The notes beneath the pieces are model-generated. The model saw nothing but the letters and a program-made list of their open reading frames with translations, was not told where the DNA came from and searched no databases. Of a DNA stretch of 64,000 bases, positions 53,647 through 63,108 are shown piece by piece. The stretch's first letter is position 1. Each line of letters starts with the position of its first letter. The stretch lies in NCBI RefSeq assembly GCF_003390845.1, contig NZ_QMEK01000001.1, positions 1,488,001 to 1,552,000 on the forward strand, written 5' to 3'. A program made the translations under genes and the position numbers. Source of the stretch: Tropicimonas sp. IMCC34043. GTDB taxonomy: Bacteria; Pseudomonadota; Alphaproteobacteria; Rhodobacterales; Rhodobacteraceae.

Positions 53647-54021
53647 TCAGGCGGCGTCCCGCGGATCGTGACCGTTCGGCTTGCCATAAAGGCCGATGTT
53701 CGCGTCGCCCCAGTCTTTCAGCGCCCGCAGGATCGGCTCCATGCTGCGGCCGAGATCGGACAGCGAATATTCCACCTTGGGCGGCACCTGGGCATAGACC
53801 TTGCGGGTCACAAGCCCGTCGGCCTCCATCTCGCGCAACTGGTTGGTCAGCATCCGGGGGGTGCAGTTTTCCACATTCCGCCGGATTTCGCTGAAACGCA
53901 GCGTGCCGGACAGCAATTGCCACAGGATGATCGACTTCCACTTGCCGTCGATCAGGCCGATGGCGGCCTCGACCGAACAGCCGGGCGTACAGTCGAACCG
54001 CGAGTGCCGTGGCTTGGCCAT
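53647..54021 (-). CDS. HxlR family transcriptional regulator
   Basis: 124 residues, winged-helix HxlR/DUF24 type: CTPGCSVEAAIGLIDGKWKS, ILWQLLSGTLRFSEIRR and NQLREMEADGLVTRKVY. The conserved N-terminal Cys (residues 11 and 15 in CTPGC) is a common redox sensor in the family. It is divergent from an alcohol dehydrogenase with an operator-like palindrome between them. The C-terminus is complete (GKPNGHDPRDAA). Confidence 0.93.
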   Translation of the reverse strand: MAKPRHSRFDCTPGCSVEAAIGLIDGKWKSIILWQLLSGTLRFSEIRRNVENCTPRMLTNQLREMEADGLVTRKVYAQVPPKVEYSLSDLGRSMEPILRALKDWGDANIGLYGKPNGHDPRDAA

Positions 54022-54026
54022 TTTAC

Positions 54027-54043
54027 AGTATCCTTTTGATACT
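54027..54043. promoter_or_regulatory. Likely HxlR operator
   Basis: AGTATC-CTTTT-GATACT, perfect 6-bp arms around a 5-bp spacer. It begins 6 bp before the HxlR start codon, in the 106-bp divergent region shared with the dehydrogenase. HxlR-type regulators bind short inverted repeats in such places. Confidence 0.6.
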
Positions 54044-54127
54044 ATGTGCAGCGTTTGTACGTATTGCACATGTTTGAATGTAGGCCCAGTTTCCGTACAG
54101 CGCAACGGACCCTCAGGAGCGACGACC

Positions 54128-55141
54128 TTGAAAGCCATCGGATACAGAAACGCCGGAGACATCGCGCGCCCGGACGCGCTGGAAGACATCGAGTTGCCGC
54201 GCCCCAGCGCCAGCGGCCACGACCTTCTGGTCGAGGTGGCGGCGGTCTCGATCAACCCGGTCGATACCAAGGTGCGCCGCAGCGCCGCGCCCGGGCCGGG
54301 GCAGTTCAAGGTGCTGGGCTGGGATGCCGTCGGCCGGGTGGTTGAACTGGGCGAGGCCGCGACAGGCTTTGCCGTGGGTGACTCGGTGTTCTACGCAGGG
54401 TCGATTGCCCGGCCCGGCGCGAATGCCGAATTCCATCTGGTCGACAGCCGCATTGTCGGTCACAAGCCCGCCTCGCTTGGCAATGCCGAGGCGGCCGCGC
54501 TGCCGCTGACCGCGATCACCGCCTGGGAGACGCTGTTCGACCGGATCGACATCCGCCGCCCGGTTCCGGGGGCCGCGAATGCCATCGTGATCGTGGGCGG
54601 CGCCGGCGGAGTCGGCTCGATTGCCATCCAGCTTGCCCGCGCGCTGAGCGATGTGACGGTGATCGCCACCGCCTCGCGCCCCGAGACGCAGGCCTGGGTC
54701 CGCGAGCTTGGCGCGCATCATGTCATCGACCACTCAAGGCCACTGGCGCCACAGGTCGACGCGCTGGGGATCGGCGCGCCCGCCTTTGTCTTCTCGACAA
54801 CGCAGACCGACCGGCACATCGACGAGATCGTTGCCTTGATCGCCCCGCAGGGCCGCTTTGGCCTGATCGACGATCCCGAAGGCCTGAGCATCATGGGCTT
54901 CAAGCGCAAGGCCGTGTCGATCCACTGGGAATCGATGTTCACCCGCGCGGTGTTCGGCACGCCCGACATGGCGGAACAGGGCAAGCTGTTGAACGAGGTG
55001 GCGAAACTGGTCGACGCGGGCCGCATCCGCACCACGCTGACCGAGACCCTGTCGCCGATCAATGCCGCAACCCTGAAACGGGCCCACGCCCTGATCGAAA
55101 CCGGCACGGCGCGCGGCAAGATCGTCATCGAAGGCTTCTGA
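54128..55141 (+). CDS. Zinc-type alcohol dehydrogenase family protein (quinone oxidoreductase-like)
   Basis: 337 residues of the MDR superfamily. GroES-like N-domain (SINPVDTKVRRSAA; LGWDAVGRVVELG), then the NADP Rossmann motif VGGAGGVGSIAIQLARALS. The zinc-ligand Cys set is not present, so it is closer to the zinc-independent quinone reductase branch. TTG 54128 is taken as the start: AGGAG lies 8 bp upstream and no ATG fits. Divergent from HxlR, a common pairing in quinone or electrophile stress. Confidence 0.85.
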   Translation: MKAIGYRNAGDIARPDALEDIELPRPSASGHDLLVEVAAVSINPVDTKVRRSAAPGPGQFKVLGWDAVGRVVELGEAATGFAVGDSVFYAGSIARPGANAEFHLVDSRIVGHKPASLGNAEAAALPLTAITAWETLFDRIDIRRPVPGAANAIVIVGGAGGVGSIAIQLARALSDVTVIATASRPETQAWVRELGAHHVIDHSRPLAPQVDALGIGAPAFVFSTTQTDRHIDEIVALIAPQGRFGLIDDPEGLSIMGFKRKAVSIHWESMFTRAVFGTPDMAEQGKLLNEVAKLVDAGRIRTTLTETLSPINAATLKRAHALIETGTARGKIVIEGF

Positions 55142-55312
55142 GGCGGCAGGGCACCTGAGCCACCTTGCCCCCTTGCGGGCATCGTGGCGGCCGGCCGGTG
55201 CGTGGGTTTTCAGGCGGCCGGACGATCCGCCGGCCGTCGGTTCCCGCGCCCGACGACGCGCGTCACGACATGGCTGCAACCGTCCGGGAGCCGAGGTTCC
55301 GCAACCATACCT

Positions 55313-56503
55313 TCAGCCCGGATCGCCTGCGCCCGCCCCGCGCGCGGCGATCCCCTCCAGCACCGCGCGCGCCGCGCGCAATCCCGGCGGTTCGGCGCCG
55401 CGGCCGAGCCGTTCCATGGTCAGCGCCATCGCCTCGCGCTGATTGCCCGGATCCTGCAGCACCTTCAGGAGCGCAGGGGCAATCGCCTCGGCCCGGCACG
55501 CCTTGCCGACAAACTCGGGCACCACGCGGGTCTCCGAGACCAGATTGACCAGCGTCACCGTGTCGACCAGCAGCATGCGGGTGACATAGACCCGCGCCAG
55601 CCAGGACGCGTCATAGGCGATCACCATCGGGGTATCCGCCGCCGCCAGTTCCAGCGACACGGTGCCCGAGGCCGCAAGCGCCACATTGGCGGCCCGGAAG
55701 GCCGCGCGCTTGGCCGCCAGCGCCTGCGCGGCATCGCAATCGCGCGGATCGAGAAGGATCGGCTCTCCGGGCCAGGCGGCGACCACCTCGCGCGCCAGAT
55801 CGGCGCGTGCCGCCACGGTCGGCACAACGATCCGCGCCTCGGGCCGCACCGCCAGAACCTGCGCCAGCGCCTGGCCAAAGACCGGACCGAGCCGCGAGAT
55901 CTCGCTGCCGCGCGATCCCGGCAGGGCAAGGATCAGCGGCGCGGCGGGATCGATGCCGTGGGCTGTGCGAAACGCCGCCGCCTCGGCCGCGCTTGCCTGC
56001 GGCTCCGACACCACCGGGTGGCCGACGAAATCGCAGCGCATGCCTGCAGCTTCCATATAGGGCGGCTCGAACGGCAGCAGCGCCAGTACCTGGTCGATAT
56101 CGGGCGCCATCTTGGCGGCCCGTCCCGGACGCCAGGCCCAGACCGTGGGCGCCACATAGTGGACATTGTGCTGCGCCGGATTGCGCTCGCGCACGAGGTG
56201 CGCCAGCCGCAGGCTGAACTCTGGCAGATCGATGGTGATCAGCGCGTCGGGCCGCTGTGCCAGCACGTCTTCGGCCGTCTCGAACAGCCGCCGCCGCAGC
56301 GCCGGATAGTGGCGCAGGATGTCGACAAGCCCGACGACGGACAACTCCTCCATCGGAAACAGGGACACCAGCCCTTCGGCTTCCATCAGCGGGCCGCCGA
56401 TGCCGACGATCTCGACCCCCGGGACAAGCTGTTTCAGACCGGCCATCAGTGCCGCCCCAAGCCGGTCGCCCGAAGGCTCGCCTGCCACAAGATAAAGCCG
56501 CAT
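55313..56503 (-). CDS. lpxB: Lipid-A-disaccharide synthase
   Basis: 396 residues. MRLYLVAGEPSGDRLGAALM and IVGIGGPLMEAEGL start the GT19 fold, and ALPGSRGSEISRL and ASGTVSLELAAADTPMVIAY are the UDP-sugar loops. It joins lipid X to UDP-diacylglucosamine. Its ATG shares one base with the lpxI stop (TGATG), so the two are coupled. It is the last gene of the bamA-skp-fabZ-lpxA-lpxI-lpxB series. Confidence 0.96.
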   Translation of the reverse strand: MRLYLVAGEPSGDRLGAALMAGLKQLVPGVEIVGIGGPLMEAEGLVSLFPMEELSVVGLVDILRHYPALRRRLFETAEDVLAQRPDALITIDLPEFSLRLAHLVRERNPAQHNVHYVAPTVWAWRPGRAAKMAPDIDQVLALLPFEPPYMEAAGMRCDFVGHPVVSEPQASAAEAAAFRTAHGIDPAAPLILALPGSRGSEISRLGPVFGQALAQVLAVRPEARIVVPTVAARADLAREVVAAWPGEPILLDPRDCDAAQALAAKRAAFRAANVALAASGTVSLELAAADTPMVIAYDASWLARVYVTRMLLVDTVTLVNLVSETRVVPEFVGKACRAEAIAPALLKVLQDPGNQREAMALTMERLGRGAEPPGLRAARAVLEGIAARGAGAGDPG

Positions 56504-57309
56504 CAGCCCGCCTCCCGCACCCAAAGGAACAGCCCGGCCGCGTCAGCAGCCGCGATCACCGCCCGATGGTCCAGAACCATGACGCCCGCCGCCTCGATCA
56601 CAACGCCAGAGAGCCCCGCCGTGGCCGCGCCTTCGATGGTCTCGGGCCCGATCACCGGCAGATCGACGCGCCGGTCCTGCCCCGCCTTCGGCGCCTTGTA
56701 GAGGATCCCGCCCTCGGGCAACCCCGCGCGGTCCCGCGCGAGCGACGCAAGCATCCGGTCGGTTCCGGGCATCGCCTCGATCGCCAGCGCCTGGCGCCGG
56801 GCCACCACGCAGGCCTGCCCCACATCCGCCACGCTCAGCGCCGAAACAATGGCCTCGGCGCGCGCGGCATCGGCCTTCGCCGCCTCGTCGGGCTGGGCGA
56901 TGGTCGGTACGCCCGCCTGGGGCAGCAGTTCGGGCAGGATCTGATGCGCGCCACGCACCGTCATGCCGCGCGATTCGAACAGCTCCAGAACCACGCGCAA
57001 GGCGCCGTCGTCACCCTTGCCAAGGGCGGACAAAAACCGCGGCACCAGTGGCGCCGTGGCAAGATCGAGCTTTTTCGGGTCGAACTTCGGCCGCCGGATC
57101 GCGCCGGCAAAGCAAACCTCGGTCGCACCGCGTTTCTGCAGTTTCTTCAGAAGGCTGCCCAGGGTTTCGAGCCGGAATGCCAGATCGGCGCCTTCGGGGA
57201 CCCCGCCCTCGGGCGCATAGGCGCAGACCGCCATGTCCCGGCCCTCGGCGCGCAGCCGCTCGGCCAGTATCTGCGGCAACCGCCCCTCGCCCGCGATCAG
57301 CGCCAGCAA
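56503..57309 (-). CDS. lpxI: UDP-2,3-diacylglucosamine diphosphatase LpxI
   Basis: 268 residues. LALIAGEGRLPQILAERLRA at the start and FAGAIRRPKFDPKKL, GAHQILPELLPQAG and QDRRVDLPVIGPETIEGAA match the LpxI family, the alphaproteobacterial alternative to LpxH. It hydrolyses UDP-diacyl-GlcN to lipid X. The start is TTG 57309: a GGAG in the lpxA tail lies 8 bp upstream and the family begins MLALIAG. The longer frame runs through lpxA and is a shadow. Confidence 0.9.
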   Translation of the reverse strand: MLALIAGEGRLPQILAERLRAEGRDMAVCAYAPEGGVPEGADLAFRLETLGSLLKKLQKRGATEVCFAGAIRRPKFDPKKLDLATAPLVPRFLSALGKGDDGALRVVLELFESRGMTVRGAHQILPELLPQAGVPTIAQPDEAAKADAARAEAIVSALSVADVGQACVVARRQALAIEAMPGTDRMLASLARDRAGLPEGGILYKAPKAGQDRRVDLPVIGPETIEGAATAGLSGVVIEAAGVMVLDHRAVIAAADAAGLFLWVREAG

Positions 57310-57314
57310 GCGCG

Positions 57315-58112
57315 CTACTCCGGGGTCAGGAAATGCCGGTCGCTCGGGCCGGTGATGAACTCGACAACCTGACGGACAGGCTCGCTCTCGGTCGCCGCGC
57401 CGATTGCGCGCGCGCGTTCCTGGAATGTGCCATCGTCGGATTTCAACGCCTTGTAGGCGGCCATCAACGCCGAAATGTCGGCCCGGTCCATGCCGCGCCG
57501 TTTCAGCCCGATCAGGTTCAACCCGACCAGACCGCCCGGCACCGCCTGCACCATGCCAAAGGGGATCACGTCCTTCTCGACCTTGCAAAGCCCGCCAATG
57601 ATGGCGCCCTGGCCGATCCGCACCCATTGATGCACGCCCGAGAGCCCGCCAAGGATGACGTCGTCGCCAATGTGGCAATGACCTGCCATGCCCGAGTTGT
57701 TGACCATGACGACCCGGTTGCCGACGTGGCAGTCATGCGCCACGTGAACCCCGGCCATCAACAGGCAGTCGTCACCAACCGTGGTGACCCCGCCGCCACC
57801 GGCGGTGCCGGGGTGGATCGTGACATGCTCGCGGATCCGGTTGCGGGCGCCGATCACCAGCCGGGTTTCCTCGCCGCCGAACTTCAGGTCCTGCGGAACC
57901 TCGCCGATCACCGAGAACGGAAACAGCACCGTCCCGGCCCCGATCTCGGTCCGGCCCGAGATCACGACATGGGACTTCACCTCGACGCCTTCGGCCAGCA
58001 CCACCTTGGGGCCGATCACCGAAAACGGCCCGACCGTGACGCCCGGGCCCAACACGGCGCCGTCTTCGACCAGAGCCTGGGGGTGAACATGCGCCGTCGC
58101 ATCGATTGTCAT
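57315..58112 (-). CDS. lpxA: Acyl-ACP--UDP-N-acetylglucosamine O-acyltransferase
   Basis: 265 residues of left-handed beta-helix hexapeptides (VHPQALVEDGAVLGPGVTVG, VGPFSVIGPKVVLAEGVEV) with the catalytic His in VHVAHDCHVGN. It performs the first acylation of lipid A. It is 5 bp after fabZ and 5 bp before lpxI. The C-terminal helical domain ends FITGPSDRHFLTPE. Confidence 0.96.
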   Translation of the reverse strand: MTIDATAHVHPQALVEDGAVLGPGVTVGPFSVIGPKVVLAEGVEVKSHVVISGRTEIGAGTVLFPFSVIGEVPQDLKFGGEETRLVIGARNRIREHVTIHPGTAGGGGVTTVGDDCLLMAGVHVAHDCHVGNRVVMVNNSGMAGHCHIGDDVILGGLSGVHQWVRIGQGAIIGGLCKVEKDVIPFGMVQAVPGGLVGLNLIGLKRRGMDRADISALMAAYKALKSDDGTFQERARAIGAATESEPVRQVVEFITGPSDRHFLTPE

Positions 58113-58117
58113 CGGGG

Positions 58118-58639
58118 TCAGCCTTCTGTCTTCTCGATGGACGCAGCGTCCCGGGGCGTCGCGTCCTCGGTCTCGGGCTCTTTCGGCATCTGCATCATTG
58201 CCGAGAATTCGGCTTCGGCCGCAAGCTCGCCGCGGACCATTGCCCGGCCTTCAAACTTGCCGATCCGGGCGCCGGCCCGTTTCACCGTGATGTAGAGTTC
58301 GAGCACGTCGCCCGGCACCACCGGACGGCGGAACTTTGCCTTGTCGACGGTGGCAAAATAGATCATCAGCTCGCGCTCGATCCCGCGCGACGCGCCAATG
58401 AGCACCGCCCCCGTCTGCGCCATGGCCTCGATCACCAGAACCCCCGGCATCACCGGATGGCTCGGGAAATGGCCCTGGAAATGCGGCTCGTTGAAGGTGA
58501 CGTTCTTGATACCCACCGCGCTCTTGTCCGGAACGATGTCGATCACCCGGTCGATCATAAGGAACGGATAGCGGTGCGGCAGGATTTTCAGGATCGTGGC
58601 ATAGTCCGCTTCCAGCAGCGGGCCCGGTGTCTCGGTCAT
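58118..58639 (-). CDS. fabZ: 3-hydroxyacyl-ACP dehydratase FabZ
   Basis: 173 residues. [19 protein letters not shown] and [19 protein letters not shown] hold the hot-dog fold catalytic His and Glu (His in PHF, Glu in [10 protein letters not shown]). It dehydrates 3-hydroxyacyl-ACP in fatty acid synthesis and feeds hydroxyacyl chains toward lipid A. ATG 58639 (MTETPGPLL) is chosen; the 88 upstream in-frame codons have no homology. Confidence 0.96.
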   Translation of the reverse strand: MTETPGPLLEADYATILKILPHRYPFLMIDRVIDIVPDKSAVGIKNVTFNEPHFQGHFPSHPVMPGVLVIEAMAQTGAVLIGASRGIERELMIYFATVDKAKFRRPVVPGDVLELYITVKRAGARIGKFEGRAMVRGELAAEAEFSAMMQMPKEPETEDATPRDAASIEKTEG

Positions 58640-58987
58640 GGATCTCAGCGCCTCATCTTTCTCCGACGGGTCACGGCCGCGCCCGCCACGCGCCGCTCCT
58701 ACACGCCAAGTGACGGTTCGGCAAGCGATGGGCCCTGCCCCCGACGTCGGTCGCGGTCGCGCCGGGGCCAATGCAGCAGCGCGGCGCCGGACCGGATTGC
58801 GCCCGCGCCGCGCAAGATCCGACCGCGTCCAAGCGTTGCCGGACCGAACCCGGAGGGCCCGCCCGAAGGGCGGCGTGCACCTGCGGGTGCCGCCGGCCTG
58901 CATTCGGGCCAGATCCTGTTCGGTCCGGATTGCCTTTGGCGGCGTTGGCTAACACGGCTTCCTCGCGTCTGCGTCACGGGCGAAATG
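58640..58987. other. Gene-less stretch between skp and fabZ
   Basis: 348 bases where many proteobacteria have lpxD. The frames on both strands are Arg/Pro-rich GC noise with no recognisable product. No clear promoter was found. lpxD is not in this window. Confidence 0.5.
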
Positions 58988-59707
58988 TCACGGCCGGGCG
59001 ACCCCGGGGTCCGGCACCGCCAGCGGCGTATTCCCCGAACCGGGCTGCGTCCCGGCATTTCCGGCCGCACCCGCGCCAATCCCTGACCCGTCCGGTGCCG
59101 GCGCGTCCGCCGGTCCGGTATCTTCGGCCTCGGCGGGTCCGAACTGCGCGCCGTCGCCCAGGCGCTCGTCGATCTGCGCAATCGCCCGGTCGGTGATATC
59201 GATCTGATCGGACGCAAGGATCACCGCACGCTCGTCAAGAATGGCAAGCCCGCCGACCTCGGCCACGATGTCGCGCAGGATCGGCAGGATCCGCACCGAA
59301 AAGGCGTGCCGCTCCTGGTCGCGCTGGCGCTGCAAGGCGACGATCTTGTCGTCCTGCTCCTTGCGCAGCCGTACGACCTTTTCGTCGAAGGCATCGGCCA
59401 GCGGACGAAACTGTTGAAGCGTCATCTGCTTGCGCTGTTCGGTCAGGTCCTTTTCCTCGGCCGCAAGCTCGGCGCTGACGTCGCGGTTGCGCTGCGCCAG
59501 CTCCTCCGAAACCCGTTCGACCTCTGACACCAGCCGCTTGCCATAAAGCGTTTCGGAAAACAGCCGTTCCTGGTCGAGCGTCAGGATCTGCGGCGGTACG
59601 GCGACGGTCGCCTGCTGCGCGCTTGCCGGACCGCCCGACGGAACGCTTGCCGCGAAGGCCAGCGCCATCCCGATCAGACCCGCCCGAACGGCCCCCCGGA
59701 CAAGCAT
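58988..59707 (-). CDS. skp: OmpH/Skp family periplasmic chaperone
   Basis: 239 residues. A signal peptide (GAVRAGLIGMALAFAASVPS then GGPASAQ) precedes the helical tentacle region (about 60-140: RVSEELAQRNRDVSAELAAE; QFRPLADAFDEKVVRLRKEQ). The C-terminal tail is Pro/Ala/Gly-rich and longer than E. coli Skp. It shields unfolded outer-membrane proteins on the way to BamA. It begins on the last base of the bamA stop (TGATG). Confidence 0.9.
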   Translation of the reverse strand: MLVRGAVRAGLIGMALAFAASVPSGGPASAQQATVAVPPQILTLDQERLFSETLYGKRLVSEVERVSEELAQRNRDVSAELAAEEKDLTEQRKQMTLQQFRPLADAFDEKVVRLRKEQDDKIVALQRQRDQERHAFSVRILPILRDIVAEVGGLAILDERAVILASDQIDITDRAIAQIDERLGDGAQFGPAEAEDTGPADAPAPDGSGIGAGAAGNAGTQPGSGNTPLAVPDPGVARP

Positions 59708-62067
59708 CAGAACCGCGTCGAAACGGTGAATTCGAAGTTCTGCTCCTGGTCGTAATCCTCTTTCAGGATCGGACGCGAGAAGTTGAACCGCAATGGCCCG
59801 ACCGCTGTATCCCAGAAGATCGAAATACCGGCAGCCGAGCGCAGATGGAATGCGTCGTCGACCGGATCCTGCCCGTCCGGGCCGCCGTTGATGTTGTTCA
59901 GGTCCCAGACCGAACCGATGTCCCAGAACAGGCCGCCGAGGATGCCATATTCCTCGGGCAGGCCGAGCGGGAAGTCGGTCTCGAACCGGGCGACGGCATA
60001 GTAGTTGCCGTTCAGCACATCTTCGTTCTCGACGTTCAGGTCGCGCGGGCCGACGCCGTTCGACTTGAAGCCGCGGATCTTGTTCGACAGCGAGAAACGG
60101 TCGACGATCAGGCTGTCGCCGCCGAAGTAGTTCAGCGCCCCGCCCTCCAGTTCCGCCCGCAGGTTCACCTGTTCGTTCCAGATTGCTTTCTTGGCACGCA
60201 GCGACGCTTCGGTCTCAACCCAGGTTGCGCTGTCGCTGCGATATCCGAAGTCCTGGCTGAACGACGCCTGAAAGCCGGACGTCGGATCAAGCGAGGAGCG
60301 CAGAGTGTTGTAGGACAACGTGTAGCCGGCCAGCACCGATGTCAGCCCGCCCATCTCCTGTTCGACCCGCAGGATATCCGAGGATCGATCGTCGACACCG
60401 TGTACCTTGCCGTATTGTACGCCGACACGCAGGCCGAACCGGCTCTGCTCGGTGATCGGGAACGAAAAGCTCGGTTGGAACAGCCCGCGGTCGGTGCTGT
60501 AGTCCGAGTTGTCGTCCTCGGTCGTGCGGTAGAACGCGTTGAGGCCAAAGTTGACATCGCGGCCCAGGAACGCCGGTTCGTTGAAGCTGAACGCCAGGTT
60601 CTGGCTCGACGAAGTGGCGGCAATCGTCGCAGACAGTCCCTGGCCGCGGCCAAGGAAGTTGCGTTCACTGAAGGTGATGCTGACGCCAAGACCGTCATTG
60701 GTCGAATAGGTACCGCCAAAGCCCAGCGATCCGGTCGGCTGTTCCTCGACGTTGACGTCGATGATGACCTCATCCGATGACGTTCCCTCGCGGGTCTGCA
60801 CGTCGGCATCCTTGAAGAATCCCAGCGCCCGGATCCGGTCGGCACCCTCGCGCACCATCCGCGGGTTGAACGGGTCGCCCTCGACCAGATCGAACTGGCG
60901 CCGGATGACCTGATCGAGCGTGGTCACGTTGCCCTCGATGTCGATCCGTTCGACAAAGACCCGCGGCCCCTTGCTGATCACATAGGTCACGTTCACGGTC
61001 AGGCCGCGGTCGTTGCGAGTGATCCTCGGTTCGATCTGGATGAACTGCAGCCCCTCCTGCACCGCCAGCCGCTCCATGCGTGCGACGTCGGTGTCGATCG
61101 GAACCGGGGAATAGATCGCGCCCTTGCGCAGCTTTGCTGCCCTCAGGAACTTCTGGGCATCGACCTCGGGCAGATCCGAGGCAACCGAAACCTCGCCGAT
61201 CCTGAACCGCTGTCCCTCGCGCAGGTTGAAGGTCAGGATGAAACCGCGACGGTTGCGGTCAAGCTCGGAACTGACGCTGAGCACCTGGAAATCGATGAAG
61301 CCGCGCGAATTGTAGAAATCGGTCAGCAGTTGCCGGTCATAGGCGATGCGATCCTCGATCAGCGTATCGTTGGAAAACACCCGATGCAGCAGGCCGGCCT
61401 GCTTGGTCGCCAGCACCCGACGCAGCCGGCCGTCCGAATAGGAGCGGTTGCCCACAAAGGACAGCCGCTCGATCTCGCTGACCTGGCCTTCCGAGATTTC
61501 GAACACCAGATCGACGCGGTTTTCAGACCGGCGAATGATCTTGGGCTGGACCACGGCCGCGATCCGGCCGGACTGGCGGTACGCATCGGCGATGATCTGG
61601 GAATCCGCCTCGGCCATCGACGGCGAATAGACCCGGCGCGACTGGGACTGGATCAGCCCCTGCAGCATCTCGTCCTTCAGCCGCTTGTTGCCCTCGAACG
61701 AGATCACGTTGATCGTGGGAAATTCCTGGACGTTGATCTTGAGTGTGTTGCCCGACGGCACCAGTTCGACGGTTTCGAACAGGCCGGTCCCGGCCACCCG
61801 CTGATAGGCATCGTTGAGCTCGGACGCCGTCACCGGCTGGCCTTTGCCGATTCCCGCATAGGTCAGGATCGTGGCGCCATCCACCCGGATGTTGCCGTTG
61901 ATGTCGACATTGCTGAAAGTATAGGTTTGCGCGAATGCCCGATCCGGGAAAAATCCGGCCGGAACAGCTATCAAGCAGATCGCAAGCAGCATGGCGTGAA
62001 GCCTTGCGGCAACGCCTCCCCCGAATAAACTCCGCACTTGCGCGCCTGCCCTGCGTCCATGACCCAT
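59707..62067 (-). CDS. bamA: Outer-membrane assembly factor BamA
   Basis: 786 residues. A signal peptide (LLAICLIAVPAGFFPDRAFA) is followed by five POTRA domains (about 45-440, from YTFSNVDINGNIRVDGATIL) and a C-terminal 16-strand barrel ending in the signature NFEFTVSTRF with terminal Phe. ATG 62067 is preferred over TTG or GTG further up. It inserts beta-barrel proteins in the outer membrane. First gene of the series to lpxB, behind a good sigma-70 promoter. Confidence 0.96.
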   Translation of the reverse strand: MGHGRRAGAQVRSLFGGGVAARLHAMLLAICLIAVPAGFFPDRAFAQTYTFSNVDINGNIRVDGATILTYAGIGKGQPVTASELNDAYQRVAGTGLFETVELVPSGNTLKINVQEFPTINVISFEGNKRLKDEMLQGLIQSQSRRVYSPSMAEADSQIIADAYRQSGRIAAVVQPKIIRRSENRVDLVFEISEGQVSEIERLSFVGNRSYSDGRLRRVLATKQAGLLHRVFSNDTLIEDRIAYDRQLLTDFYNSRGFIDFQVLSVSSELDRNRRGFILTFNLREGQRFRIGEVSVASDLPEVDAQKFLRAAKLRKGAIYSPVPIDTDVARMERLAVQEGLQFIQIEPRITRNDRGLTVNVTYVISKGPRVFVERIDIEGNVTTLDQVIRRQFDLVEGDPFNPRMVREGADRIRALGFFKDADVQTREGTSSDEVIIDVNVEEQPTGSLGFGGTYSTNDGLGVSITFSERNFLGRGQGLSATIAATSSSQNLAFSFNEPAFLGRDVNFGLNAFYRTTEDDNSDYSTDRGLFQPSFSFPITEQSRFGLRVGVQYGKVHGVDDRSSDILRVEQEMGGLTSVLAGYTLSYNTLRSSLDPTSGFQASFSQDFGYRSDSATWVETEASLRAKKAIWNEQVNLRAELEGGALNYFGGDSLIVDRFSLSNKIRGFKSNGVGPRDLNVENEDVLNGNYYAVARFETDFPLGLPEEYGILGGLFWDIGSVWDLNNINGGPDGQDPVDDAFHLRSAAGISIFWDTAVGPLRFNFSRPILKEDYDQEQNFEFTVSTRF

Positions 62068-62112
62068 GCTCACGCCCCCCAAGGCGCCGTCTGTTTATAT
62101 TCTTTGTGCCCT

Positions 62113-62141
62113 TAGCTAGCGATCATCGCAAATGTTGTCAA
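62113..62141 (-). promoter_or_regulatory. Sigma-70 promoter of bamA
   Basis: On the minus strand TTGACA (62141-62136), 17 bp, then TAGCTA (62118-62113). Predicted transcription starts near 62106, giving a leader of about 40 bases before the bamA ATG. Confidence 0.75.
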
Positions 62142-62360
62142 AACTCCAAAGCAGCGCGGGTAAAAACCAATGCCGAAGCCGCGGAGTGTTGCGCTCAGGG
62201 CGCGCGCGGCGGGCCACCTGCCTGATCCTTGACCGATCCATGCCCGATGGGCCCGGCCAAGGTGCCCGGGGACTGCAACACCACCTCGTCTATCAGCAAT
62301 TTCTGGAGGTGGCAGGCGCGCGGATCGACCGCCGGTGGCGCGGCGGGACCGCGCCCCGCC

Positions 62361-62957
62361 TCACGCTGCCGCGCGCTCGTGCTGGATCTTGATCCGCGCC
62401 AGCATCCACAGGCTGAGCACCAGAACGATGATCTCGCCCGTCAGCGCCAGAACCACCGTCATCAGGCTCAGGATATCCACCGCCGAGATCCACGAGGCCG
62501 TGGCCTCGGCCGTCTGAATCACCGGTACGCCGGCCTGGGGCGCCTCCAGAAACCGGATCAGCAGATAGGTCATCTCGCTCAGCAGGACGACGACCGAAAG
62601 AACGATCCCCGTCGAGGTCAGGAACAACCCCATCCAGATGACCTTGATCAGCTTGGTCAATGTCGTCGCGCTGCCGCCAAGAAGCTTCTGCCCGAGCTTG
62701 CTGTAGTACCAGCACCAATAGGTCGTCGCCAGCAGCAGCAAAAAGCTGATCAGCGAAAGCAGGCCGAGGAACCCGGCCGAGTTGACCGGCGACTGAACCC
62801 CATAGGCCAGCGTGAACGCGATCGTAATGACAATGACCGGAACCACGGAGATCACGATCTGGGTCCAGAATCCGATTGAGCCGAAGCGTCTCAGCATTCG
62901 GCCGGTCTGGAGGGGAACGCTGGTCTTGCCGGGCTTTGCGTCGGGTGCGTTTTCCAC
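62361..62957 (-). CDS. DUF3611 family membrane protein
   Basis: 198 residues. RMLRRFGSIGFWTQIVISVV is the DUF3611 opening. Four hydrophobic segments follow (about 35-57, 65-85, 103-123, 165-190), including LLSLISFLLLLATTYWCWYY. The family is known from cyanobacteria and plastids and from alphaproteobacteria; its role is not settled. GTG 62957 is taken as the start; ATG 62897 would remove the first 20 residues. Divergent from purL. Confidence 0.82.
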   Translation of the reverse strand: MENAPDAKPGKTSVPLQTGRMLRRFGSIGFWTQIVISVVPVIVITIAFTLAYGVQSPVNSAGFLGLLSLISFLLLLATTYWCWYYSKLGQKLLGGSATTLTKLIKVIWMGLFLTSTGIVLSVVVLLSEMTYLLIRFLEAPQAGVPVIQTAEATASWISAVDILSLMTVVLALTGEIIVLVLSLWMLARIKIQHERAAA

Positions 62958-63108
62958 AGAACCATCTTTCTGAAGACTGTTTTGCCCCTCTATAGGTAGC
63001 GCAAACCCATTCCGCCCCACATGAGATATCTCGACACAGCAAGCCGCGCCGGACCCTTCCGTTTTCCGCGGCTCTGCTCTAGACACCCCTTGCACAACGG
63101 GGGTGCCC

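Noticed and set aside
56503-57678. 391-residue version of lpxI
   Set aside because: The first ~120 codons read through lpxA in another frame. The TTG at 57309 matches the family start and has its own ribosome site.
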